Made by a program: the position numbers and the translations under genes
Part shown: piece by piece, positions 28,444 through 36,741 of the stretch
Layout of the letters: each line of letters begins with the position of its first letter
Position numbering within the stretch: the first letter of the stretch is position 1
From: Psychrobacter namhaensis
Lineage (GTDB): Bacteria > Pseudomonadota > Gammaproteobacteria > Pseudomonadales > Moraxellaceae
Assembly: GCF_016107545.1 (NCBI RefSeq)
Contig: NZ_JABASS010000013.1
Span: 18,924-82,923 of the forward strand
DNA: 64,000 bases
Direction of reading: 5' to 3'
The notes under the pieces: model-generated
What the model was told of the DNA's origin: nothing
The model's database searches: none
The model's input: only the letters and a program-made list of their open reading frames with translations

Positions 28444-28638
28444 ATGAAACTATTAATTGTAAATATGACTTGTGGTGGTTGCGCCCGTGGTGTGACAGCA
28501 ACTCTTAACGATGTCGATCCAAATGCCAAAGTCGATATTGATTTGACAACAAAAGTGGTCAGTATCGACACCATCGCAAGTGTTGATCAGATGATGGCTG
28601 CTTTAGCAAGAGATGGTTTCCCTGCACAAATGCAATGA
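28444..28638 (+). CDS. copZ: Copper chaperone (HMA domain), CopZ-like
   Basis: This 64-residue protein is a single heavy-metal-associated domain: MKLLIVNMTCGGCARGVTATLNDVDPNAKV with the CxxC pair at Cys10 and Cys13, and a helix-strand ending in ALARDGFPAQMQ. Such chaperones carry Cu(I) to CopA or buffer it in the cytoplasm. GGAGAAAGATT precedes the ATG; the longer upstream frame from 28345 runs through the promoter and is not likely. It is expressed from its own CueR-type promoter. Confidence 0.92.
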   Translation: MKLLIVNMTCGGCARGVTATLNDVDPNAKVDIDLTTKVVSIDTIASVDQMMAALARDGFPAQMQ

Positions 28639-28690
28639 ATCAGCCTGATAGTCGTGCATCTTAGACGATTAACAGAAAGGAGGGATGGGC

Positions 28691-28849
28691 TTAATAATTT
28701 CGAGATTATTAACTGCTTGGAAAAAGCTGGGGTGGGCAACTGCATCTTAGTGATGTGTTTGCCCCTTGAGATGGGTTAGATATCAAATTTTAAGTATGAA
28801 AAGTGGTGATATTACCTTCATTCACCTAGATCAGGTAAGTATTCATCAC
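28691..28849. other. Three successive hairpins between copZ and cadR
   Basis: First, TTAATAAT and ATTATTAA flank TTCGAG (28691-28712). Second, GGGCAA with TTGCCC and CATC with GATG at 28734-28764. Third, a stem of about 15 bp with two bulges at 28803-28849 (GTGGTGATA then TTACCT, against AGGTAA then TATTCATCAC). None has a proper T run. They may be a remnant of a mobile element or an unassigned RNA; no gene is visible. Confidence 0.55.
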
Positions 28850-28887
28850 TTAACTAAATTACTTGCTAATAAAGCCAGAAAAAACCT

Positions 28888-29298
28888 TTATCTATGACAC
28901 GAATTATCGGCAAGCGCATGCAATATTCCGCAGGATTCAGCTAGCGCTTCACTTGCGCATTTTTGCCGCAACTCTAGTAGATGTCGCTTTAATTGTATCA
29001 GCTCTTCCATACGTGTCTCTACCGCATTGATATGCTCATCCAATAGTATATTGACCTCACCGCAGTTTTCATCAGGTTTGTCTCTATATTGAAGCAGGGT
29101 TCGTACTTCATCCAAAGTCATATCGAGCGTACGGCAGTGCAGGATAAATTGTAGACGCTCAAAATGCGCCTCATTGTACAAACGATAGTTGCTTTGGCTG
29201 CGAGTAGGCTCTGTTAATAACTTTTCTTTCTCATAATAGCGAATGGTTTCGACCGTCGCTCCTGTGCGCGTAGCAAGCTCACCAATTTTGATTAGCAT
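28888..29298 (-). CDS. cadR: Cd(II)/Pb(II)-responsive MerR-family regulator
   Basis: The 136-residue protein has a MerR DNA-binding domain (MLIKIGELATRTGATVETIRYYEKEKLL) and three cysteines at residues 79, 114 and 123, the placement seen in CadR/PbrR, plus a C-terminal His-containing tail. It binds Cd(II), Pb(II) or Zn(II) and activates the efflux gene. AAGGAGATACAC precedes the ATG. It faces cadA across a 152-bp regulatory region with a MerR-type promoter. CadR and PbrR cannot be separated by eye. Confidence 0.93.
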   Translation of the reverse strand: MLIKIGELATRTGATVETIRYYEKEKLLTEPTRSQSNYRLYNEAHFERLQFILHCRTLDMTLDEVRTLLQYRDKPDENCGEVNILLDEHINAVETRMEELIQLKRHLLELRQKCASEALAESCGILHALADNSCHR

Positions 29299-29340
29299 GT
29301 GTATCTCCTTAAATAGTATTTTCTATTATCTAAAACAATA

Positions 29341-29355
29341 AAGTAACTATAAGGT
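29341..29355. promoter_or_regulatory. Second CadR-like site, near cadR
   Basis: AAGTAACTATAAGGT here is nearly the same as AAGTTACTATAGGAT at 29404-29418 inside the cadA promoter. It sits about 45 bp upstream of cadR and may serve autoregulation. Confidence 0.5.
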
Positions 29356-29394
29356 TTGCTGATAAAAAATCAAACCTCTTTGTCATTAAAAGCC

Positions 29395-29425
29395 TTGACC
29401 CTGAAGTTACTATAGGATCCATAAT
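29395..29425 (+). promoter_or_regulatory. CadR-type promoter of cadA (19-bp spacer)
   Basis: TTGACC (29395-29400), a 19-bp spacer holding the imperfect dyad ACCCTGAAGTTACTATAGGA, and CATAAT (29420-29425). The long spacer and dyad fit MerR-family control. Confidence 0.88.
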
Positions 29426-29450
29426 ATCTTTAATAAGAGGGGAAATAACT

Positions 29451-31604
29451 ATGCAATATCATATTGAAGGTATGGACTGTGCAAGCTGTGTTGGCAAAAT
29501 TGAGCGGGCGCTAACACGTATGCCTGGTGTCTCTGGGGTTCAGCTAAACTTTTCGACTCAGAAGCTAGAGTTAACCCTAGAACCTGATACGAGTACTGAC
29601 GTTAAAGATATCGAAAAGACTATTAAGCGCTTAGGGTTTGGTGTATCAGCGTTAACGAGTCAACAAAATGAGATGGGAATTGATGGTGGTCAAGCAGCGG
29701 TAAACGATCAGCGCTGGTGGCAAACCATAAAAGGCAAACAGGTTATTGGTACTGGGCTTTTGATGAGTGCCGCATACGTGTTGTCTTTGATTTTCCCTGA
29801 ATATGGCGCATGGGTTTTTATTGCCGCTGTGGCTATCGGTGTCCTACCATTTGCCCGTAAAGCTTTTGCACTGGCGTTAGTAGGTTCGCCTTTTTCAATT
29901 GAAATGCTCATGTCTGTTGCGGCTATCGGCGCCCTTATCATTGGAGAGGCAGAAGAAGCTGCTGCCGTGGTGTTCCTATTTTCGGTTGGTGAGCTATTAG
30001 AAAGCGTCGCAGCTGATCGTGCGCGCGCAGGTATTCGAGCGTTATCCTCGTTAGTGCCAAAGACTGCTATTCTATTGGACGCGAAAGGACAACAACGTCA
30101 GGTGGCAGCGACTGCATTACAGATTAACGATAAGGTGCTTGTGCGTCCTGGTGATAGAGTTTCTGCCGATGGAGTAATTATTCAAGGGATATCTAGCCTT
30201 GATGAGTCGCCTGTGACAGGAGAATCTGTTCCTGTTGCCAAAACCATAGGCGATGAGGTCTTTGCTGGATCTATCAACGTTGATGGGGTACTACAAATAC
30301 GCGTAGAAAAAACAGCGGCAGATAATACAATTGCGCGTATTATTGATCTTGTAGAGCAAGCGCAAGCGTCCAAAGCACCGACCGCACGCTTTATTGAGAC
30401 CTTTAGCCGCTACTATACGCCTATCGTTATGGCGATTGCCGTACTGATCATTATTGTTCCACCTCTACTGATGGGGGCAGAGTGGGGGACATGGCTATAT
30501 CGTGGTTTGGCGCTATTACTGATAGCTTGTCCTTGTGCTCTTGTGCTATCAACACCTGCCGCTATTGCCTCAGGTTTGGCTGTCGGCACGCGCCATGGAC
30601 TGCTTATCAAAGGCGGCAATGTCATGGAGTTGGTGGGTCAGGTCAGTACTGTCGCTTTTGATAAAACGGGTACTTTGACTGAAGGAAAACCACGGGTAAC
30701 CGATGTTATTGGTTTTAAAACAGTACATTGCGATGTTGATGGTCACGATAAACTACTGTCACTGTTTGCAAGTGTCGATGCTACATCCAGTCATCCGCTT
30801 GCTATCGCTATTGTGGATCATGCCAAAGCCGCTAAGGTAGTGATACCTGATGCCTCTAATGCTTTTGCTACGGCAGGCAAAGCCGTTCATGCCACTGTCG
30901 CTGGACGCTCTTTGGCCATCGGCTCACCAGTCTACGTCGCTGAGAAAGTGATGTTGCCAGCTGAGCAGCAGATTCAAATTGAGATGCTACAAAATGATGG
31001 TAAAACGGTTTCTATTTTATTTGATGAGCAAACGAGGGAGGCGCTCGGATTGGTTGCTCTACGTGATGAGTTACGAGAAGATGCACAGCAAGCTATTGCC
31101 CAGCTTAATAAGATGAACGTGCGCTCTGTCATGCTCACAGGTGATAATAGCCGTACGGCAAAAGCACTTGCTAGTCAGTTAGATATAGAGTGGAAAGCGG
31201 AGTTATTACCTGAAGACAAGCTACGTCTACTCAGTGAGATGCAAAGCAATAGTAAAATAGCGATGATTGGTGATGGTATCAATGATGCACCCGCTTTGGC
31301 AGCGGCAGATATTGGCATTGCGATGGGCAGTGGCACGGATGTGGCTATCGAAACGGCTGATATTGCCCTATTAAAAAGCCGCGTGATGGACGTTGCTAAC
31401 CTTATTGCCTTATCCCGCGCCACCATGAGAAATATCCATCAAAATGTCATATTTGCACTTGGGTTAAAAGGCATATTTCTGATAACCACTGTACTCGGCG
31501 TGACAGGACTTTGGATTGCTGTGCTAGCGGATACTGGTGCTACAGTATTGGTGACGCTGAATGCATTGCGTTTACTGCGTTTTAAAGGAATGTCTTCCCG
31601 TTAA
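29451..31604 (+). CDS. cadA: Cd(II)/Zn(II)/Pb(II)-exporting P1B-type ATPase
   Basis: The 717-residue pump has one N-terminal HMA domain (MQYHIEGMDCASCVGKIERAL, Cys10/Cys13), eight membrane helices expected, the CPC motif in [43 protein letters not shown] and [12 protein letters not shown]. The CPCALVLSTP form and the later DTGATVLVTLNALRL (Asp-Thr-Gly in the last helix) are typical of the Zn/Cd/Pb subgroup. It exports divalent soft metals from the cytoplasm. GAGGGGAAATAACT precedes the ATG. It is controlled by the facing cadR. Confidence 0.95.
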   Translation: MQYHIEGMDCASCVGKIERALTRMPGVSGVQLNFSTQKLELTLEPDTSTDVKDIEKTIKRLGFGVSALTSQQNEMGIDGGQAAVNDQRWWQTIKGKQVIGTGLLMSAAYVLSLIFPEYGAWVFIAAVAIGVLPFARKAFALALVGSPFSIEMLMSVAAIGALIIGEAEEAAAVVFLFSVGELLESVAADRARAGIRALSSLVPKTAILLDAKGQQRQVAATALQINDKVLVRPGDRVSADGVIIQGISSLDESPVTGESVPVAKTIGDEVFAGSINVDGVLQIRVEKTAADNTIARIIDLVEQAQASKAPTARFIETFSRYYTPIVMAIAVLIIIVPPLLMGAEWGTWLYRGLALLLIACPCALVLSTPAAIASGLAVGTRHGLLIKGGNVMELVGQVSTVAFDKTGTLTEGKPRVTDVIGFKTVHCDVDGHDKLLSLFASVDATSSHPLAIAIVDHAKAAKVVIPDASNAFATAGKAVHATVAGRSLAIGSPVYVAEKVMLPAEQQIQIEMLQNDGKTVSILFDEQTREALGLVALRDELREDAQQAIAQLNKMNVRSVMLTGDNSRTAKALASQLDIEWKAELLPEDKLRLLSEMQSNSKIAMIGDGINDAPALAAADIGIAMGSGTDVAIETADIALLKSRVMDVANLIALSRATMRNIHQNVIFALGLKGIFLITTVLGVTGLWIAVLADTGATVLVTLNALRLLRFKGMSSR

Positions 31605-31619
31605 TGACAGTTAAAGAAT

Positions 31620-31652
31620 AAAACGGTTATGGCTACATCAGTAGCCGTTTTA
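31620..31652 (+). terminator. Terminator after cadA
   Basis: AAAACGG pairs with CCGTTTT, with an inner CTAC/GTAG pairing; the T run is short and interrupted. It also lies at the 3' side of the minus-strand GlxA gene. Confidence 0.6.
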
Positions 31653-31719
31653 TTAAATCTTTCTCTTACCTAGAAGCAGTCAATGTGCCTACCTTTAACT
31701 CAGCCACCGCCTAAACATC

Positions 31720-32700
31720 TTATCCTTTATTCGAATTAAATCTGCGCCGATACTCACTTGGTGTCAACCCAACAATGCGCTTAAATATCTTACGAAATGC
31801 ACTGACATCACCATAACCCACCTTCCAAGCAATTTTCTCAACAGGAGACGACGAGAACTGTAGAAAGTCTTTTGCCTCTCCTATCCGTAATCGTTGACAG
31901 TATTCTGTTGATGTTATGCCCGTTGCCTTATGAAAACGCCGCAGAAAAGTACGCTCTTCTAACTGCGCGCAATTGGCTAAGGTAGATAAATCAATATCTT
32001 GTGCATTGGTTCTTTGCAGCCAATGCTGTACTTTTAATATGGCTGCGTCACCATGGGTGAGGTTGGGTGAGAAGGTACTGTAATAGCATTGTTCACGCCT
32101 TGAGGGATCGATTAACAACGCACGAGCGGTCTCATTCATTACCTGTGAGCAAAGAAAGCGATCCACCATCCTAAGCCCCAGATCGGTCCAAGCCATAGCG
32201 CCCCCAGCGGTCACAATATCACCGTCTTCGATAATAATGCGATCAACATCAAGCTCCACATCGGGGAAGCGCTGTTCAAACTCTTCTACATGACCCCAAT
32301 GTGTGGTTGCCTTTCGCTTGGAAAGTAGTCCTGTTTCGCCCAATAAAAAAGCACCTGCGCAGACGGACGACACTATCACACCTGTCGAGTGCAACTCTTT
32401 CAGCCATTCTAGCCAAGGTGCTGCTGCTTGCTTTGCAATAGGCGCCTCTAACGTTGGCGGAATGATAACAGCCGCTAATTTTCCTGCGCTATTTGGATTA
32501 CTCGAAAAAGTGCAGGTAGGACGCAGATCAGAACCTTTAATCTCCCAGTGACTGACCTGTAAAGGCAGATCGGTTATATCTTCACGTTTGGCAGCGAGTT
32601 TACTGGCAATCATAAGTAAATCAGTCAGTCCAAGGACAGCGGCCATTTGTGCTTTCTCATAGACAATCAAGCCGATTTCAATCGCATTGTTTTGATTCAT
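31720..32700 (-). CDS. GlxA family transcriptional regulator (DJ-1/PfpI + AraC)
   Basis: The 326-residue protein joins an N-terminal DJ-1/PfpI amidotransferase-like domain (IEIGLIVYEKAQMAAVLGLTDLL, VSSVCAGAFLLGETGLL with the nucleophile-elbow Cys, ATTHWGHVEEF) to a C-terminal AraC HTH (CAQLEERTFLRRFHKATGITSTEYCQRLRIGEAKDFL and YGDVSAFRKIFKRIVGLTPSEYRRRF). Such regulators usually activate a facing or adjacent operon. Here the divergent gene is an isochorismatase-type hydrolase. The ribosome binding site is weak. Confidence 0.92.
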   Translation of the reverse strand: MNQNNAIEIGLIVYEKAQMAAVLGLTDLLMIASKLAAKREDITDLPLQVSHWEIKGSDLRPTCTFSSNPNSAGKLAAVIIPPTLEAPIAKQAAAPWLEWLKELHSTGVIVSSVCAGAFLLGETGLLSKRKATTHWGHVEEFEQRFPDVELDVDRIIIEDGDIVTAGGAMAWTDLGLRMVDRFLCSQVMNETARALLIDPSRREQCYYSTFSPNLTHGDAAILKVQHWLQRTNAQDIDLSTLANCAQLEERTFLRRFHKATGITSTEYCQRLRIGEAKDFLQFSSSPVEKIAWKVGYGDVSAFRKIFKRIVGLTPSEYRRRFNSNKG

Positions 32701-32808
32701 TTGTCGTTATTAGCCTGTTATATGTCGATGTAGCCACTCGTTAGTGTAGCATAGTACTTGTAGAATATATGTCTATACAGTCACTTTCATAAACAAAAAG
32801 GAATTATC

Positions 32809-33357
32809 ATGAACACACAAGCACTGATCGTTGTCGACATTCAAAATGAGTACTTCCCACAAGGTAACTTATCACTCGTAGGTATTAACGAAGCCGCTGA
32901 TAATGCTGCTTTGGTGATTGCGTCTGCTAGAGAAAAAGGTCATACCGTCATTCATATCCGTCATGAAATGCCCTCTGCTGACGCCCCAATCTTTGCGCCT
33001 GGTACTGATGGTGTAGAGATCAATGAGAAAGTAAAACCGATAGAGGGTGAGGCTGTCATTACTAAGCACTATCCCAATTCGTTCCGTGAGACCGATCTGA
33101 AAGAGCTATTGGATAAAGAAGGCTTCAAAGAGGTGACCGTGATTGGCGCCATGAGCCACATGTGTGTGGATGCCACAGTTCGCGCGGCAGTAGACTTTGG
33201 TTATACCACAACTACGGTTCATGATGCCTGTGCCACGCTTGATCTTGAATTTAATGGCACAAAAGTACCTGCTGCTCAGGCTCATGCCACCATCATGGCA
33301 GCGATTGAGTTTCTATATGGCGAAGTGATTGATACCCAAACCTGGATTGCCCGTTAA
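32809..33357 (+). CDS. Isochorismatase-family cysteine hydrolase
   Basis: The 182-residue protein carries the family triad: Asp in ALIVVDIQNEYF, Lys in AVITKHYPNSF, and Cys in IGAMSHMCVDATVRAAVDFGY. The branch includes nicotinamidase-like and other small-amide hydrolases, and the substrate cannot be assigned. AAAAAGGAATTATC precedes the ATG. It faces the GlxA-type regulator across about 108 bp and is the first of three plus-strand genes. Confidence 0.93.
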   Translation: MNTQALIVVDIQNEYFPQGNLSLVGINEAADNAALVIASAREKGHTVIHIRHEMPSADAPIFAPGTDGVEINEKVKPIEGEAVITKHYPNSFRETDLKELLDKEGFKEVTVIGAMSHMCVDATVRAAVDFGYTTTTVHDACATLDLEFNGTKVPAAQAHATIMAAIEFLYGEVIDTQTWIAR

Positions 33358-33397
33358 GCCAAAGTTTTCAAACAGATTCATTGATAAGGTAATCATT

Positions 33398-34312
33398 ATG
33401 AATATCGTAAAATCGCTGACCGGCACCACACTATTAAGTGGCGTCATGTTGTTAACGGCATGCACCACCTTTGCCAGTCCAACAGCAAATTCTAACGCGG
33501 TAAAACAGACAGCGACCAATACCGTTGAATTTCAGCAAATCCGTAATGCCACAATTAAGCTTGATTATGACGGGACCACGTTTTTAGTGGATCCGATGCT
33601 AGCGGCTAAAAACGCTTATCCAGGGTTTGATGGCACAGTAAATAGCCAAATACGTTATCCAATGGTGGATTTGCCGATGACTGCTGCCGAAGTGCTTAAG
33701 GTGGATGCCATTATTTTGACCCACTTACATGACGATCATTGGGATGAAGCTGCACGTAACCTCGTGCCTCGTGACATGCCAATTTTTACCCAAGATGCAG
33801 CCGATGCGGCAATCGTACGTAAAGATGGTTTTACTGATGTTAGAGTATTGACCGAGCAAGGCGCTGTGTTTAAAGGCACTAAGATTAATAAAACCATCGG
33901 ACAGCATGGTACTGATGAGATGTACAAAGTGGCGCCATTAGCTGAACTGCTGGGCAAAACGATGGGGATTGTATTCCAGAAACCAAACTATAAGACGGTC
34001 TATGTAGTAGGGGATACCATTTGGAATAAAGACGTAGAGAGTGCACTCACTCGCTACAAGCCTGATGCCGTCATCCTGAATACAGGGTATGCGAAGCTGA
34101 CTACCTTTGTGGATGGTTCTATCATCATGGGTAAAGACGATGTATATCGTGCGTATCAATACTCTCCTAATGCGCAGATTGTTAGCGTACATATGGATAC
34201 GGTCAATCATGCCACACTCACAAAAGCAGAGCTGCGCCGCTTTATCGAAGAAAAGCACTTAGACAAGCAGCGTGCGCTTGTTCCTAATGATGGTCAAACC
34301 TATAAATTCTAG
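33398..34312 (+). CDS. MBL-fold metallo-hydrolase lipoprotein (UlaG-like)
   Basis: The 304-residue protein has a lipoprotein signal ending in LLTAC (Cys near residue 22) and a metallo-beta-lactamase fold: ATIKLDYDGTTFLVDPML, the zinc motif ILTHLHDDHWDEAA, then IGQHGTDEM, VYVVGDTIW and late VSVHMDTVNHATLTK. It resembles UlaG/YcbE-type hydrolases, but export as a lipoprotein is unusual for that group. I use the ATG at 33398; the longer frame from 33329 would overlap the previous gene. It probably sits in one transcript with the hydrolase upstream. Confidence 0.88.
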   Translation: MNIVKSLTGTTLLSGVMLLTACTTFASPTANSNAVKQTATNTVEFQQIRNATIKLDYDGTTFLVDPMLAAKNAYPGFDGTVNSQIRYPMVDLPMTAAEVLKVDAIILTHLHDDHWDEAARNLVPRDMPIFTQDAADAAIVRKDGFTDVRVLTEQGAVFKGTKINKTIGQHGTDEMYKVAPLAELLGKTMGIVFQKPNYKTVYVVGDTIWNKDVESALTRYKPDAVILNTGYAKLTTFVDGSIIMGKDDVYRAYQYSPNAQIVSVHMDTVNHATLTKAELRRFIEEKHLDKQRALVPNDGQTYKF

Positions 34313-34404
34313 TGCTTGATGGCTGAGTCTTTAAATCTTTCTTGTATGGCAATACCCAAGGGGTGTTGCTATACCTCATCAATACGCTATAACTGAGATC
34401 GTTT

Positions 34405-35472
34405 ATGAATATTCCAAATTATTCAGGTAATGCCCCTTTCGTTCTATCGGTGCTCGACAATGCCTTTACCGGTGTTGGTCATACGTCAGAGAACACCATT
34501 CAAGAGATGATTGCGCTTGCAAAACTGGCGGATAAAAGGGGTTTTGAGCGGTTTTGGATGTCTGAACATCATGCCATGCCGGGCGCCGCAGTTCCTTCGC
34601 CGCAGATGATGGTGGCTCGGCTGACTGGAGAAACTGAGAGCATTAGACTTGGTGCAGGCGGTATCATGCTACCCAATCATGTGCCTTTGGTCGTCGCTGA
34701 ACAATTTGGTATGCTCGATGCGATGGCGCCAGGACGAATTGATCTTGGTTTGGGACGGGCGCCGGGTACGGATTGTGCAACGGCTTCCGCTTTGCGTCGG
34801 CATAAGGCAGCAAGCGATGAATTTCCTCAGCAAGTCGCAGAATTATTGGGCTTTTTACAAAACAGCTTCCCAAAAGATCATCCTTATAATGCGGTTCATG
34901 CGGTGCCAGGCCCATGGCAAGCCGAGCAAAACCGAGTACCCCCATCAAAGACCCCTGCGGATGTCTGGATCTTGGGGTCATCGACTTATTCCGCACATTT
35001 GGCAGCCTAGCTTGGCAGACCCTATGCCTTCGCTTTACAGTTTGGCAGTGCTGATGTCTTAAGTGCCATGCGCATTTACCGAGAGAATTTCCGTCCTTCA
35101 AAAATTCTAGCCAAGCCATATAGTTTGGTCATTATTGGCGCGATTGCGGATGAAGATCCTGTAGAGGCACGTCGCCAGTCAACATCATCTGCTATGGCAA
35201 TGTTAAGAATGTTCCAACGTAAGCCTTTTGCCCTACTGCCACCTGATGAAGTGGCGGCTTTTCAAGGCAACGTACAAGAGCGCCAGATTATTGAGCAGTA
35301 TACCAATCAAACCCTGCATGGCACTGCTGCCGAGGTCGCAAAAATTTTAGAGAGTATTCAGGAGCAGACAGGAGTCGACGAGGTCATGTTAGTTGTTCAA
35401 GGTTATTCGCGCCAGGCTCAATCGCGCACTGTTGAGCTAATCGCAGATCACTATGGTATGCCAAGTCACTAG
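34405..35472 (+). pseudogene. LLM class flavin-dependent oxidoreductase interrupted by an in-frame TAG
   Basis: The first 201 codons (MNIPNYSGNAPFVLSVLDNA, RFWMSEHHAMPG, RLGAGGIMLPNHVPLVVAEQFGMLDAMAPGRIDLGLGRAPG) are a luciferase-like monooxygenase N-terminal half. A TAG at 35008-35010 stops it after STYSAHLAA. The same frame then continues with LGRPYAFALQFGSADVLSAMRIYREN to 35472, which is the rest of the family's barrel. There is no frameshift. Homologues of this group have Gln at that place in the STYSA-LAAQLG context, so a CAG to TAG change explains it. Full length would be 355 codons. A truncated product, read-through or a sequencing error are all possible. Confidence 0.88.
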
Positions 35473-35757
35473 CTTCTGTTGAGAATAATGATATTAAAAG
35501 GTGAGCAAAGAGCTTAATGCCTAACCATTAGTCTTGTTGTTAGGTATGCCAGTAGTACTCCTTATTCCTATAACAGCGCTAATGGTAAATAAAAATAATG
35601 ATCCAAAAGCTCACTGCATGTACACCACGAAGTACATTGTGACTATTTCAGGGAGTAAAGCCTCTATATCATTAGCACACAGCCGAATATTCAAGTCCTC
35701 ACTAGGGAACCATGGTATAAGAAAGTATTTAGCGTTACTTAGCTAAAAAATGTTGTC

Positions 35758-36648
35758 TTACAACGGCTTTACAATCCCTTCTAACAAACTTGCAAATCCT
35801 TGCATATAAGCCGTCTCTTGACTAGACGTGCGCGTCGCTGCATACAGCTGACAATACACGCCACTACCTAATGGACGTGAGACCACCCAGCCTTTTTTCT
35901 CATATTCAGCCACCACCCAATCAGGTAGTGCTGCCACGCCGCGCTCACTAGCGACGAGCTGAATCAGCATCGCTGTCAACTCAGTCGTACGCACACGCTC
36001 AAAGCTTACCTGCGCTGGTGTCATAAAGTTGGCAATAATATCAAGGCGCTTGGCTTCTACTGGATAAGCAATCAAGGTCTCATCACACAAGTCCTTCGGT
36101 GCAATAAAGTCCTGCGCCGCTAAATCATGGGTTGGTGACAGCACTAAGCGGCTTTCATATTCAAACAATGGCTGATAACTGATTCCCTCTATCGGTAAGT
36201 CACTGGTGGTAATCAGTAAATCAATATCACCTTCCATCAATAAATGATGCGGTTCGGGTTCAAAACCGGTGGCAAAGTCTAGCTCCACATCCGACCATTC
36301 ACGGCGATACTGGTTTAGTATCGGCATCAGCCAATCAAAACAACTGTGACACTCAGAAGCTAGGCGTAATCTGCCTGCTTGACCATGCGCTAAGCGTTTA
36401 AGATTAGACTTAGTACGGGTAACTTGCGGCATGATGCTGTCTGCCAAGGCCAGTACCGTTTTGCCCGCTGGCGTAAAGGTGAGCGGGCGGGTGCGGCGAT
36501 TCACCAAGCTGATATCGTAATAGTTCTCCAGCTCTTTTAGCTGGTGCGAGACGGCAGAGGCCGTGACGTGTAGCTCATCAGCCGCTGCCGCTAATGAACC
36601 ATGCGCCCGTAGCGCGGTTAAAGTATTGAGGTGGCGAAGCTCGAGCAT
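35758..36648 (-). CDS. metR: LysR-type transcriptional regulator MetR
   Basis: The 296-residue protein has an N-terminal LysR HTH (MLELRHLNTLTALRAHGSLAAAADELHVTASAVSHQLKELENYYDISLVNRR) and an effector domain that matches MetR closely: RLASECHSCFDWLMPILNQYRREW, ELDFATGFEPEPHHLLMEGDIDLLITTSDLP, YPVEAKRLDIIANFM and GVAALPDWVVAEYEKKG. MetR uses homocysteine to control methionine biosynthesis genes such as metE and metH. No met gene lies beside it in this window. CAGGTAATACT precedes the ATG. Confidence 0.9.
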   Translation of the reverse strand: MLELRHLNTLTALRAHGSLAAAADELHVTASAVSHQLKELENYYDISLVNRRTRPLTFTPAGKTVLALADSIMPQVTRTKSNLKRLAHGQAGRLRLASECHSCFDWLMPILNQYRREWSDVELDFATGFEPEPHHLLMEGDIDLLITTSDLPIEGISYQPLFEYESRLVLSPTHDLAAQDFIAPKDLCDETLIAYPVEAKRLDIIANFMTPAQVSFERVRTTELTAMLIQLVASERGVAALPDWVVAEYEKKGWVVSRPLGSGVYCQLYAATRTSSQETAYMQGFASLLEGIVKPL

Positions 36649-36741
36649 AGTATTACCTGACCGCTAAAGTGAGAAAAATTCATTATAATAAATATAGCGC
36701 TGACTTTCACTCAAAGCTTATGATTAAGAAACAAAAGACAG

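Noticed and set aside
28721..28850. Possible TPP riboswitch
   Set aside because: GGGGTG and a CTTGAGA-like element are present, but the conserved ACCTGATC half does not follow in the right orientation and no thiamine gene lies downstream.
34405..35472. Frameshift in the LLM oxidoreductase
   Set aside because: Both halves are in the same reading frame; a single TAG codon explains the break.
35473..35757. Possible gene at 35534-35746
   Set aside because: No ribosome binding site and no recognisable motif; treated as intergenic.
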